Shown: piece by piece, positions 35,020-43,754 of the stretch
Layout of the letters: every line of letters begins with the position of its first letter
How positions within the stretch are numbered: position 1 is the stretch's first letter
NCBI GenBank assembly: GCA_964649745.1
Contig: CAZYQI010000005.1
Span: 62,001-126,000, forward strand
Reading direction: 5' to 3'
DNA: 64,000 nucleotides
From: CAZEHS01 sp964649745
Lineage (GTDB): Bacteria > Bacillota > Clostridia > Peptostreptococcales > Acidaminobacteraceae
Made by a program: the position numbers and the translations under genes
The notes under the pieces: generated by a model
Told to the model about the DNA's origin: nothing
The model's input: the letters and a program-made list of their open reading frames with translations, nothing else
Databases searched by the model: none

Positions 35020-37224
35020 TCATTCCTTACTTGCCGGCAGAGCGACCTCTGCCTTGAAAAGATCCCCGTCGATGGTGATGCCGAAGGTGCCCCCCTGAAG
35101 CTCGGTAAGGCTTCGTGCAATGGATAACCCTAACCCGGAGCCTTCGCTGCTTCGGGATTCATCGCCCCGCTTAAAGCGTTCCATCAGCTCATCGGGATGG
35201 ATGTTCAGGGGCAAGGCGGATATGTTCTTAAGGGTAATGACCACGGTTTCACCCATGCGCCCGGTTTCCAGATACACCCGGGAATTAGGCAAGGCATATT
35301 TAAATACATTGGAAAGCAGATTCTCAATTACCCGCCACAGCAGCTTTCCGTCACCCATGACATAGATCTTTTCCTTGGGAGAACTGATTTTAAAATCCAG
35401 TCCCGACGCCACAACCTTATCCGAAAGCTCTCCAAGACCCTGTGTAATCAGATCTGTAACGTCCAGCTTTTCCAAGGTATAGGTCATGTTCCCGCTGGAG
35501 GCTTTGGCGGCTTCGAAAAGATCCTCTGTAAGAGACTTCAGCCTCTGGGATTTTTGATCCAACACCTCCAGGTAACGGGGGGCGTTCTCAGAGCATACCC
35601 CTTCAGTTTTAAGAAGATCCACATAGGTGATAATGGAGGTCAGGGGAGTTTTGAGGTCGTGGGATACGTTGGTGACCAGCTCCGCCTTCAGCCTTTCTGC
35701 CTTCACTTCGTTCTCTACGGCTGCATTAAGTCCTTCCGCAATCATATTGATGTTCTCTGCCAGGGTATCCGTGACGGGTTCTCCGTTCATTGGAATCCGG
35801 TGGGACAGCTCCCCGGCTCGAATCCGCTCGGTTCCTGCAGTGATCACGCCGATGGCCGTTACCTTGCCAAGTACGAATTGCAGTGCATACGCATTTAGTC
35901 CAAAGAACAGTATCAGCCCCAGCGGAACACCGATGAACCCCGCACTGGACGCTATTAAAACGGTGATGATGATGGAAAAAACAACGCCACCGCCGTACAT
36001 TAGGAACAGCGCCGATGTTCGGAGGGCCAAAGGTCCGCTTTTCAGCTGTTCCCGGAGCTTCCCCATCATCTTTCGGGGGTGTCCGAAGACCCAGATGAAC
36101 AAGCCCCCTATAAGGGTATGCCTCCAAAACTCCTTCCGTTTTAGACGCTTGACAACCCCAGTCCCCACCGTGATTCCGATAAGCCCTGCCAGAGTGATGA
36201 GCAGTGAAGAAAACAGGCAGAGCATTTCCATGTTCTTGGGATACAGGTCACTTCCCAGCTGGTAAACCGCAACTATTAAGAAGCCAATGGCGGTGACTGC
36301 AATGGCCAGGGCAACATCCAGATAAACACGGTCCGTCCATATCAGCTCCACCTCATCGGAATCTGGCCGTCTGCCTGCTGCATAGATCAGATAGACGACC
36401 GAAGCCAGAAACATCACTGCACCGGCTGCAACCTCATAAATGCCCATGCGCCCGTATTCCCGGCTACTTTCAAACAAGGCTTTTTCCTGGTTAAACCGTT
36501 CTTGGGTCATGCCGATGTATACGATACTGCCGTCAGAGGGCATATCCCTATAATCTCCCAAGGTGCCGGTACCCGTTATATTCTGACCATTGAGGCATAC
36601 ATAGAGGGGAAGCTTAGGGTAAGAACGCTCGGCATCATAAGGCTCTCTTTCGTTGGAGAATACGGACCCATCGGCAAAGAGAACCGTATAGCTCATCCCT
36701 TTATAAGCGGCCAGTTCGTTGTTCAGGCGCAAATACTCCTGAAGGCGTTCATTGATAAGCCGCTCCTTCACGCTGGCCACCTTTTGATCATAAACGGTGT
36801 TCAGTTGGGCAATCCGTTCATTCCGTTCCTTTTCCAGCCGAGCCGCTTCGGTGCCGTTTCCAGCAGAACGCGCACTTGAAAGCCATTCGTCGTATTGCTC
36901 AGTGACCCGCTGAATTTCCTGTCTGCGCTCATCGGAAAGCATGTTGGTTTCACCCACCAGCTGTTCTTCAAAAATACCGCTGCCGGCTTTTATCTTCTCC
37001 ACGCTTTCATACTCAACTGCCGTTCTCACATCCCGATAGAGCTCTTCCAAAGGACGAACGCTCAGCTCGCTTTCCATAAAGCTCCGGGCTTCCAGTGCCG
37101 CTTCAAAGTATTCGCCCTTCAAGCACCCATAAGCGGTTGTGAGAAGCCCTGCTATGCAAATTACCGATGCCGCCAGCTTGATCCATCCGGAATATCTATA
37201 TTTTTTCAACCTTGTATCCAACAC
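35020..37224 (-). CDS. Membrane sensor histidine kinase
   Basis: A 734-residue kinase of a two-component system. A first membrane helix (about 14-32) precedes an extracytoplasmic region rich in charged helices (about 33-260), then several more hydrophobic segments between about 261 and 455, a HAMP-like linker, the phospho-acceptor helix NVSHDLKTPLTSI with H522, and the ATPase domain (NLLSNVFKYALPN, EGSGLGLSIARSLTELQGG). The GTG start at 37224 overlaps the response regulator gene by 29 bases. The catalytic half resembles VanS-like kinases; the multi-helix sensor is unusual and its signal is unknown. Confidence 0.93.
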   Translation of the reverse strand: MLDTRLKKYRYSGWIKLAASVICIAGLLTTAYGCLKGEYFEAALEARSFMESELSVRPLEELYRDVRTAVEYESVEKIKAGSGIFEEQLVGETNMLSDERRQEIQRVTEQYDEWLSSARSAGNGTEAARLEKERNERIAQLNTVYDQKVASVKERLINERLQEYLRLNNELAAYKGMSYTVLFADGSVFSNEREPYDAERSYPKLPLYVCLNGQNITGTGTLGDYRDMPSDGSIVYIGMTQERFNQEKALFESSREYGRMGIYEVAAGAVMFLASVVYLIYAAGRRPDSDEVELIWTDRVYLDVALAIAVTAIGFLIVAVYQLGSDLYPKNMEMLCLFSSLLITLAGLIGITVGTGVVKRLKRKEFWRHTLIGGLFIWVFGHPRKMMGKLREQLKSGPLALRTSALFLMYGGGVVFSIIITVLIASSAGFIGVPLGLILFFGLNAYALQFVLGKVTAIGVITAGTERIRAGELSHRIPMNGEPVTDTLAENINMIAEGLNAAVENEVKAERLKAELVTNVSHDLKTPLTSIITYVDLLKTEGVCSENAPRYLEVLDQKSQRLKSLTEDLFEAAKASSGNMTYTLEKLDVTDLITQGLGELSDKVVASGLDFKISSPKEKIYVMGDGKLLWRVIENLLSNVFKYALPNSRVYLETGRMGETVVITLKNISALPLNIHPDELMERFKRGDESRSSEGSGLGLSIARSLTELQGGTFGITIDGDLFKAEVALPASKE

Positions 37225-37882
37225 CCCACACCACCTTCACGTATTTTGGTTCCTTTGGATTGATTTCGATTTTTTCTCTTATTCGACGGATATGCACCGC
37301 AACGGTGTTCTCCGGATTGAAGGCCGGCTCATTCCAAACCTGCTCGTAGATCTGGTCGATGGAGAAAACCTTCCCGGCGTTTTCACAGAGCAGTTTCAGT
37401 ATCCGATATTCTACGGGGGTCATCTTGACCGTTTCCCCATCCACGGTGACTTCCTTGCAGTCATCATCGATGCTGAGTCCCCCCGTGCGGATTGCGTTAA
37501 CAGACTCCGCACAGCCGCCTAAAGCGATGTAGCGTCTGAGCTGCGATTTCACCCGTGCTATGAGCTCCAAGGGCTTGAAGGGCTTGGCGATATAGTCGTC
37601 TGCCCCCATGGTGAGCCCCAGGATCGTATCGGTGTCCTCTGTCTTTGCCGTCAGCATGATCACCGGCACATTGCTGCGCTCCCGTAGCTTCATCGTTGCA
37701 GCCATGCCATCCATCACCGGCATCATGATATCCATAATCACCAGGTGGACCGTTTCCTTATCAAACCATGCCAGAGCTTCTGCGCCGTTGTATGCCTTGA
37801 AAACCGTATACCCTTCATTTCCCAAATAGATTCCGATGGCCTCCACGATTTCTTTTTCATCGTCGCATACCACTATGTTCAT
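37196..37882 (-). CDS. OmpR-family response regulator
   Basis: A 228-residue two-domain regulator. The receiver has the acidic pocket CDDE (residues 6-9), phospho-acceptor D51 in VIMDIMMPVMDG, and the Lys in YIAKPFKPLELIARV. The C-terminal winged-helix DNA-binding domain shows MTPVEYRILKLLCEN and VHIRRIREKIE. ATG at 37882 is chosen; upstream codons to 37906 lack family similarity. It is the partner of the overlapping kinase gene. Confidence 0.95.
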   Translation of the reverse strand: MNIVVCDDEKEIVEAIGIYLGNEGYTVFKAYNGAEALAWFDKETVHLVIMDIMMPVMDGMAATMKLRERSNVPVIMLTAKTEDTDTILGLTMGADDYIAKPFKPLELIARVKSQLRRYIALGGCAESVNAIRTGGLSIDDDCKEVTVDGETVKMTPVEYRILKLLCENAGKVFSIDQIYEQVWNEPAFNPENTVAVHIRRIREKIEINPKEPKYVKVVWGVGYKVEKI

Positions 37883-37915
37883 AAGGCACCGCCTTTGCTG
37901 TTCCATTTTGCACCC

Positions 37916-37921
37916 ATTATA
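37916..37921 (-). promoter_or_regulatory. Extended -10 promoter element before the response regulator
   Basis: On the minus strand the sequence reads TGATATAAT, a perfect -10 box with the TG extension, about 34 bases before the start codon. No good -35 box is seen at 17 bases. Confidence 0.55.
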
Positions 37922-38008
37922 TCATGCCCCCCTCCGGCTTCGTGTTACAACCATCATAACAACAGAGTCTTACAGGGGCTTTGACAAAATCCTTACGTCT
38001 TTCTTAAC

Positions 38009-38036
38009 TAAAAAAGCTCCGCCAAATTGGCGGAGC
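38009..38036 (-). terminator. Terminator after the HD-GYP gene
   Basis: GCTCCGCCA pairs perfectly with TGGCGGAGC around a three-base loop. On the minus strand it is followed by six T, ten bases past the stop at 38046. Confidence 0.9.
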
Positions 38037-38045
38037 CTCCACACA

Positions 38046-39299
38046 TTAGGATTTCAACTGATCCACCTTTGCATCAAAGGCTTCATATTCCCTGTACACC
38101 TCTTCATAGGTGCGGAATATATCTTCCTGCAGATCCTCGTAGTTCTTTTTAACCAGTGCAATAATATGAGGATCCAACGCCCTGGCCTTCTGATAGTAAT
38201 CCATAATCGTAAAGATGTCTTTTTTCTTCAAACCCTCCCTATAACTTCTTGCCTCCGTTACCGCAGTGAAGATATCCGCAATTGAAAGCAGCATGCTTTC
38301 CGGGTATATTTCTGTGTCTTTTAAATGATACGGATAACCGGATCCGTCACTCCGCTCGTGGTGCTGCGCGGCAATGTCTGCATAGCGGCCAAGACCTATC
38401 AGTGCCTTTAGTATTTTGAGCGTATAGTAAGGATGCTCTCTGATTATCTCCATTTCCTCCCGTGTGACAACACCGGGCTTGTCGAGAATTTCGCTGGGGA
38501 CAACAACCTTGCCAATGTCGTGAAAATATCCGGCAACCAGCATCATCTGACATTCCTCTTCCGGGAAACACATCAGCTCCGCCAGTCGCTTCACAACGTG
38601 GGCCACCGCAATGGAGTGCGCCGCCGTATGTCGGGATCTGAAATCGATGGCTCGCATGAAGAGCTTGCCAAATCCCCCCAATTCAATTTCGTTCATTATG
38701 ACTGCATCACTTCCTAAATTGGACAGGATGATTTCATCACGGCGGTGCTGAAGATCCATCCAGACATCATCCCGATTAAGAAGTTCCTTAAAAACATCCA
38801 CCAGGGAGGGATCGAATTTCTTTCCTCTTTGCTCCTTCAGCATGTTCCATACCGCTTTTCGCTGTATCAGAATCCTTCCGGCTTTGTCCACCATAACAGC
38901 TACCCTGTCCACCAGAAAGATTATTCTGCTTTCTAACGGTATTTCCAAGCCGGTATTCTCATCGTAGGAATCGTGATGGTGTCGGATAATATTCCCATGT
39001 TCCTTAAAATAAGGGGTGTACTCCAAAAGAATGGCACCGGCCTCGGCATGAGCTTTTTCCATCTCAAACTCAAAGGACAGGGATTCCATCCTTCCCTTCA
39101 TGGAAAATATTCCGATATCATGAAGCAGAGCAGCCTGAACCAGTCTGGCAATGCGCTCCGGTGCCATGCCCAGTTGATTGCCGACCAATCCCGCCCAGTA
39201 GGCGACGTCCTTATGGTGATCCACCACCGCCGGGCATATTTTATCCAGTGCTTCCGAGTATGCCATAAGGAAATTACCCAGAGCGATTCTAATCTCCAT
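38046..39299 (-). CDS. Tandem HD / HD-GYP domain protein (probable cyclic-di-GMP phosphodiesterase)
   Basis: A 417-residue protein with two HD-type domains. The first (about 30-150) keeps AALLHDIG and the paired HHH but lacks GYP. The second (about 215-400) has GYFHDIGKVVVP, the HH pair of QHHERSDGSGYP and SIADIFTAVTEARSYREG, a full HD-GYP set. HD-GYP domains hydrolyse cyclic-di-GMP or related dinucleotides. There is no membrane segment or signal input domain. The frame is open to 39455; I choose ATG at 39299 (AGAGGTGG upstream) because the added segment has no recognisable fold. A strong terminator follows. Confidence 0.88.
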   Translation of the reverse strand: MEIRIALGNFLMAYSEALDKICPAVVDHHKDVAYWAGLVGNQLGMAPERIARLVQAALLHDIGIFSMKGRMESLSFEFEMEKAHAEAGAILLEYTPYFKEHGNIIRHHHDSYDENTGLEIPLESRIIFLVDRVAVMVDKAGRILIQRKAVWNMLKEQRGKKFDPSLVDVFKELLNRDDVWMDLQHRRDEIILSNLGSDAVIMNEIELGGFGKLFMRAIDFRSRHTAAHSIAVAHVVKRLAELMCFPEEECQMMLVAGYFHDIGKVVVPSEILDKPGVVTREEMEIIREHPYYTLKILKALIGLGRYADIAAQHHERSDGSGYPYHLKDTEIYPESMLLSIADIFTAVTEARSYREGLKKKDIFTIMDYYQKARALDPHIIALVKKNYEDLQEDIFRTYEEVYREYEAFDAKVDQLKS

Positions 39300-39575
39300 G
39301 CCACCACCTCTTTCAGCCTTATCAAAACCAAATGACCTTTCCACTTGTTTATGCCCCAGCATCTCCATATTTAAACAACTGATTCCAAACGTCTCTATTT
39401 CTTTAGGGCAGCAAAATACAGTGTTTTGATCCGGATTCTGAGTTTTCAAGGACATTTGTCTTTTTTGTTATAAATGAATAAAGGATTTTGACCTCGGGTA
39501 TAGAACTCATGCTATAGGGGCATGGAGAAATCTGGCTTTGATTTTGCTCCACACTAAAATCTCAGGAGGTATTGC

Positions 39576-41366
39576 ATGTTAAGGAAAAGAATCAGCTGGT
39601 TGCTGATGCTGACGCTGATGATCAGCCTGTTCAGCTTTGGCTACGCAGACACCACCGGTACAAAACTGGTTATTCTGCACACCAACGACACCCACGCAAG
39701 GGTTATGGAGAGCAAGAATGACGGCATGGGCTATGCCAAGCTGGCAGCAGAGATTGCAAAGGTAAGAGCAGAGAACCCCAATGTGCTTCTTTTTGATGCC
39801 GGGGATACCCTCCATGGCCAAACCTTCGCCACTCTGAATAAGGGTGAGAACATTGTAACCCTTATGAATCTGATGAAATACGATGCAATGACTCCCGGAA
39901 ACCATGATTTCAACTATGGTCAGGATCAGCTTACCGCCCTGGCAGGGAAAATGACCTTTCCGCTGCTGAGCTCCAATATCAAGAAGGCTGACGGCAAAAC
40001 CCTTCTGACCGCCTCCGTCATCAAGGAAATCGGTGGTCTGAAGGTTGGGGTATTTGCACTTTCAACCCCTGAAACGGCTTATATGACCCACCCGAATAAC
40101 GTTAAAGGCCTTACCTTCGCAGATCCTGTTGCCGAGGCGAAGGCTCAGGTTGCCGCTCTTCAGGACAAAACAGATGTGATCGTGTGCCTTTCCCATCTGG
40201 GGCTGAATGACGGTTCCGAGGTCACCAGCAAGAAGGTTGCTGAAGCAGTTCCCGGCATTGATGTGATTGTGGACGGCCACAGCCATACGGTTCTTAAGGA
40301 TGGTCTTAAGGTGGGCAGCACCTTGATCGGTCAAACCGGCGACTATGACAAGAACCTGGGCAAAATCGAGCTTACGGTTTCCGCCGGCAAAGTGACGGAA
40401 AGCAAGGCTTCTCTGTTCACCAAGGAACAGGCCGCCGAACTGACGCCGGATGCTGCAATGACCACACGGATTGCCGATCTGGATAAAGCCAATAAAGTGA
40501 TCACCGATGTAAAAGTGGGCACCAGCACGGTTGCTCTTAATGGCGAACGGGGCAAGGTTCGTACCGGCGAAACAAATCTTGGAAATCTGATCACCGAAGC
40601 AATGCTGGATGCGACCGGCGCTGACATTGCCTTCACCAACGGCGGCGGAATCCGCGCTTCCATCGATGCCGGCGACATCACCAAGGGGGAAATCATCACC
40701 GTTCTTCCCTTTGGAAACTATGTTGTTGTTAAGGATGTAACGGGTCAGGACATTTGGGATGCCTTGGAGCTGGGCCTTGCAAAATTCCCGGCGGAAAACG
40801 GCCCCTTCCCCCACGTTGCCGGAATGACCTTCAGCTTTGATGCTTCCAAAGCCGCCGGGGCACGGGTAACTGCTGTTACCGTTAAGGGCGCTCCTCTGGA
40901 TGTTAAGGCCACCTACGTCCTGGCTACCAACGACTTCATGGCTGCAGGCGGCGACGGCTACACCATGTTTGCTGATAACAAGATCAAGGGCGAATATGCG
41001 GCTCTGGATGAAATCCTCTCCGCATACATTGCAAAAATCGGCGCTGTTTCAACCGCAACGGATGGCCGCGTAAAAGCCACTAACGTTCCGGTCGTCCCGG
41101 TAAAGCCTGCTGTACCGGCAACACCAGCAGTACCGGCTGTTCCGGCAACACCGGCAGTTCCTTCTGTCACACCGGCGGTCCCTGCAACTCCCGCAGTGCC
41201 AGCGGTACCTGCAGCGGTAAACACTTATACCGTAAAGGTGAACGATATGCTGTGGAAAATCGCCAAACAATTCAAGGTGGAATGGAAAGCTATTGCCGAG
41301 CTGAACAAGCTTAAAAACCCCAACCTGATCGTTCCTGGTCAGATTCTGGAGATTCCGGTACAATAA
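39576..41366 (+). CDS. Secreted 5'-nucleotidase/UshA-like phosphohydrolase with LysM anchor
   Basis: A 596-residue exported enzyme. Signal peptide about 1-24 (WLLMLTLMISLFSFGYA). The metallophosphatase domain has the dimetal motifs ILHTNDTHARV (about 33-43), DAGDTLHG, PGNHDFNYG and DGHSHT. The C-terminal nucleotidase domain (about 300-500) has TNGGGIRASI and the substrate-stacking region. A Pro-Ala-Val linker (about 508-548) leads to one LysM domain (YTVKVNDMLWKIAKQFKV) that should bind peptidoglycan. It probably liberates nucleosides and phosphate outside the cell. The ATG at 39576 follows CAGGAGGT. It is monocistronic. Confidence 0.95.
   Translation: MLRKRISWLLMLTLMISLFSFGYADTTGTKLVILHTNDTHARVMESKNDGMGYAKLAAEIAKVRAENPNVLLFDAGDTLHGQTFATLNKGENIVTLMNLMKYDAMTPGNHDFNYGQDQLTALAGKMTFPLLSSNIKKADGKTLLTASVIKEIGGLKVGVFALSTPETAYMTHPNNVKGLTFADPVAEAKAQVAALQDKTDVIVCLSHLGLNDGSEVTSKKVAEAVPGIDVIVDGHSHTVLKDGLKVGSTLIGQTGDYDKNLGKIELTVSAGKVTESKASLFTKEQAAELTPDAAMTTRIADLDKANKVITDVKVGTSTVALNGERGKVRTGETNLGNLITEAMLDATGADIAFTNGGGIRASIDAGDITKGEIITVLPFGNYVVVKDVTGQDIWDALELGLAKFPAENGPFPHVAGMTFSFDASKAAGARVTAVTVKGAPLDVKATYVLATNDFMAAGGDGYTMFADNKIKGEYAALDEILSAYIAKIGAVSTATDGRVKATNVPVVPVKPAVPATPAVPAVPATPAVPSVTPAVPATPAVPAVPAAVNTYTVKVNDMLWKIAKQFKVEWKAIAELNKLKNPNLIVPGQILEIPVQ
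41095..41220 (+). repeat. Pro-Ala-Val linker repeats in the LysM nucleotidase
   Basis: Tandem degenerate copies of a 9-to-15-base unit encode runs such as PAVPATPAVPAVPA, with variation mostly at third positions. It is a flexible spacer between enzyme and LysM domain. Confidence 0.8.
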
Positions 41367-41385
41367 TACAGTCAAAAAACGTACA

Positions 41386-41420
41386 AAAGGGGTTGTCTCG
41401 AAATGAGACAACCCCTTTCT
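41386..41420. terminator. Bidirectional terminator, left boundary hairpin of the had island
   Basis: AAAGGGGTTGTCTC pairs perfectly with GAGACAACCCCTTT around GAAAT, between convergent genes. A close relative lies at 49057-49096. Confidence 0.9.
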
Positions 41421-41431
41421 CGTTTATTTGC

Positions 41432-42412
41432 TCATACTATTTTCCAAGGGTTTTCTTTTCCTTCAATTTCTAATACACAACTTTTTATGGAGTTTTGAAC
41501 CATCTCCCAAAGTGCTTGTTTTGTGAAAAATGCTGTGTGAGGAGTAAGTAAAACATTTGGAAATTTGCCTAACTTGCCAATGCTTTCAAGTGGAACAGGT
41601 TGACCTTCTAAATTCTTATAGTAAACAGGCGCTTCACCTTCAAGCACATCAAGGGCAGCAACGCCAATTTTCCCGCTTGTCAGACCTTCGATCAAAGCAT
41701 CTGTGTCTATCAGGGTTCCTCTAGCTGTATTAACTATGATTACATCTTTCTTCATTTTCGAAATGGCATCCTTGTTGATCATATGCATGTTTTCTTCTAC
41801 TGAAGGTGCATGAAGAGTGATTACGTCACTCTTCTCAAATAGTGTTTCCAAGCTTACATATTCAACATATTCTTTTATGGCTGCATTTTCATATGGGTCA
41901 TAAGCAAGAATCTTACATCCAAATCCAGAAAGCATCTTGATAACAGCAGCGCCTATTTTTCCAGTTCCAATAACGCCTACAGTGGATGTTTGCAACAATA
42001 TTCCCATCTTTCCAGCTAGTGAATAATCTTGTTTTTTATACGCCTCCACTATCATGGCACCTTTTCTGGTTGCCATGAGCATGAGCATCATGGCATATTC
42101 GGCTACGTTGCTTGGTGAATATGATGAGTTGCCCACCCCCATACCAATTTCTTTTGCCTTTTTAGTTTCTATATGATCATACCCTACATTTCTAGTTGAT
42201 ATGTACTTGACACCTAATTTGTGAAAGCACTCAATCAGTTCACCACTTACAGGTGTAGTAACGACACTGATGGCATCAGCACCCTCAGCTAGTTTGGCAT
42301 TTTCCAAAGTGGGCATTTCATTGCAAAAAACCAATTTCACTCCCAAATTTTCTTCAAGCCCTACATAACATGGCTTTTCCATTTCCATAAAGCTATAAAC
42401 AACAATTTTCAT
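41432..42412 (-). CDS. D-2-hydroxyacid dehydrogenase (LdhA/FldH-type)
   Basis: A 326-residue NAD-dependent enzyme that would reduce a 2-oxo acid to the (R)-2-hydroxy acid. Motifs: the Rossmann loop GVIGTGKIGAAVIKML (about 148-163), VNTARGTLIDTDAL with the substrate Arg, the acidic DVLEGEAP, and PHTAFFT with the catalytic His. It lies after hadC but is separated by hairpins, so it likely has its own promoter. The ATG at 42412 has GGGAGGGG. GC content is low (about 33 and 37 percent in two sampled 60-base lines) versus roughly half in neighbouring genes. The specific keto acid (2-oxoisocaproate, phenylpyruvate or other) is not determined. Confidence 0.9.
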   Translation of the reverse strand: MKIVVYSFMEMEKPCYVGLEENLGVKLVFCNEMPTLENAKLAEGADAISVVTTPVSGELIECFHKLGVKYISTRNVGYDHIETKKAKEIGMGVGNSSYSPSNVAEYAMMLMLMATRKGAMIVEAYKKQDYSLAGKMGILLQTSTVGVIGTGKIGAAVIKMLSGFGCKILAYDPYENAAIKEYVEYVSLETLFEKSDVITLHAPSVEENMHMINKDAISKMKKDVIIVNTARGTLIDTDALIEGLTSGKIGVAALDVLEGEAPVYYKNLEGQPVPLESIGKLGKFPNVLLTPHTAFFTKQALWEMVQNSIKSCVLEIEGKENPWKIV

Positions 42413-42507
42413 ATAAAACCCCTCCCTATTTTTATTTTTGCGCACTCAGTTTTAATACTACTTTTGTTCCGGCATAGAATAGGGTTCATCCGGTTGACAC
42501 ATAATAT

Positions 42508-42545
42508 AAGACTGCTGGCACTGAAAAGTGCTTGATTTCAGTCTT
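42508..42545 (-). terminator. Terminator-like hairpin between hadC and the dehydrogenase gene
   Basis: AAGACTG pairs with CAGTCTT with an inner GCACT/AGTGC stem. A second short hairpin at 42576-42603 (GTGTCAT with ATGACAC) lies just after hadC. Together they suggest that most had transcripts end here. Confidence 0.65.
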
Positions 42546-42623
42546 TTTCAATATTTCAGTGAAAAACAAGGGGCCGTGTCATCAGTCTGTTGACTAATGA
42601 CACGACTCCTCTTAGTTGTCGGA

Positions 42624-43754
42624 TTAGTTCGCCAGCATCTCGGCAAAGCCTTGCACGCGGGTGCGAATGCTTTCGTTGGAGTCGGCCTGTTGATCGATTT
42701 CGATGTAGAGAGTAGGAATGCCCTTTTCCTCCAGCATCTTCTTGAGCAGAGGATAGTCATACTCCTCGGGATCACAGAACTTCATCATGCAGACCACAAC
42801 GCCGTCGGCCTTATACTTCTCCACATCCGCAAGAATCATGTCAAAGCGTTTCTTGTCTGGGTCGTAGGCCAGTGAACAACCTTCAAACCCTGCCCACCAC
42901 TTGGCCAAGCGCGTCAGGCCGTCGCCCTCTGCAGGCACGTCGTTGCGGAACTGACGGGTTTCTTGAGCCAAATCATCGGCCACTACAGACATACCATTTT
43001 CGCAGAAAATATCCAGAAGCTCGGTGGGTTCAGCCATGATGCCGGTGAGAAGTAAACGCTTGCCGGTAGCTGTAGCAGGGAGCTCCTGCAACGCATCGTT
43101 GAGATCCTTCACCAAGGCGGTATGACGCTCTTTTTCAATAAAGAAGCCGCTCTTAATTACGCTGTGACGAACTGCGGGAGTGATGACGTCGGTGTGGTCC
43201 GCTGCCAAGAAGGTGAACCGGCGCATTTCAGCTCGGTGGGCGTTATAGACCTCAATCGCGCAGGCCAGATCATCCTCCGTGATTTTATGGCCAGAGACCT
43301 CTTGCATTAAATCCTGTACACGCTGATATTCGCTACGCAGAAACTTTACACCGCCCTCGAGCTGACGCATCTGGGGGTGAGTAAACTGGATGTACTTGAG
43401 CTGAGGCACGCCCAACTTCATGTTTTGGCCAATACACTTGAGTGTGTCACACATGGAGGGAATGATGGCGGCGGACAGCTCGTTATAGGTGCCGTTGAGA
43501 CCAAGTTCCAGACAGGACTGCATGATGGAGCAGGTGAATGCAGGAATATAGGCCTTAGCCTCGCTGACTGTAGTCATGCCACCCCAAAGACCTACGGGGA
43601 GCATTCCCGCTGCGTAGACAATCTCTTCTGGCGTATAGACAGGGAAGCAACCTACAGCCTTATTTCCTGTGCGCGCCTTAAATTCTTTCACCTGCGCACC
43701 AGGGTTCCGGGCAATGTCTTGTAGCGTGTCAATGATTTGATTATAGTCAGCCAT
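42624..43754 (-). CDS. hadC: 2-hydroxyacyl-CoA dehydratase, beta subunit (HadC/FldC-type)
   Basis: Small subunit of the oxygen-sensitive heterodimer that removes water from (R)-2-hydroxyacyl-CoA to give the enoyl-CoA by a ketyl-radical mechanism. The 376 residues contain the family Fe-S cysteines in KAVGCFPVYTPEEIVYAAGMLPVG, ACSIMQ-type TCSIMQSCLELG, MCDTLKCIGQN, and FCDPEEYDYPLLKKML. The sequence closely parallels HadC/FldC proteins of amino-acid-fermenting Clostridia throughout. Its start overlaps the hadB stop by one base. The substrate (leucine- or aromatic-derived) cannot be fixed from sequence. Confidence 0.93.
   Translation of the reverse strand: MADYNQIIDTLQDIARNPGAQVKEFKARTGNKAVGCFPVYTPEEIVYAAGMLPVGLWGGMTTVSEAKAYIPAFTCSIMQSCLELGLNGTYNELSAAIIPSMCDTLKCIGQNMKLGVPQLKYIQFTHPQMRQLEGGVKFLRSEYQRVQDLMQEVSGHKITEDDLACAIEVYNAHRAEMRRFTFLAADHTDVITPAVRHSVIKSGFFIEKERHTALVKDLNDALQELPATATGKRLLLTGIMAEPTELLDIFCENGMSVVADDLAQETRQFRNDVPAEGDGLTRLAKWWAGFEGCSLAYDPDKKRFDMILADVEKYKADGVVVCMMKFCDPEEYDYPLLKKMLEEKGIPTLYIEIDQQADSNESIRTRVQGFAEMLAN

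Noticed and set aside
35020..37882. Two-component system plus D-2-hydroxyacid dehydrogenase as a vancomycin-resistance (VanRS/VanH) locus
   Set aside because: The dehydrogenase is 4 kb away beside hadC, and there is no D-Ala-D-Lac ligase or VanX-type dipeptidase.
39482..39520. TTGACC ... CTATAG as the promoter of the LysM nucleotidase gene
   Set aside because: The -10 match is poor and the spacing ambiguous, so I did not list it as a feature.
42515..42534. TGGCAC...GTGC on the plus strand as a sigma-54 promoter
   Set aside because: The GG-to-GC spacing is one base too long and it points away from any plus-strand gene; the bases are better explained as the inner stem of the hairpin after hadC.
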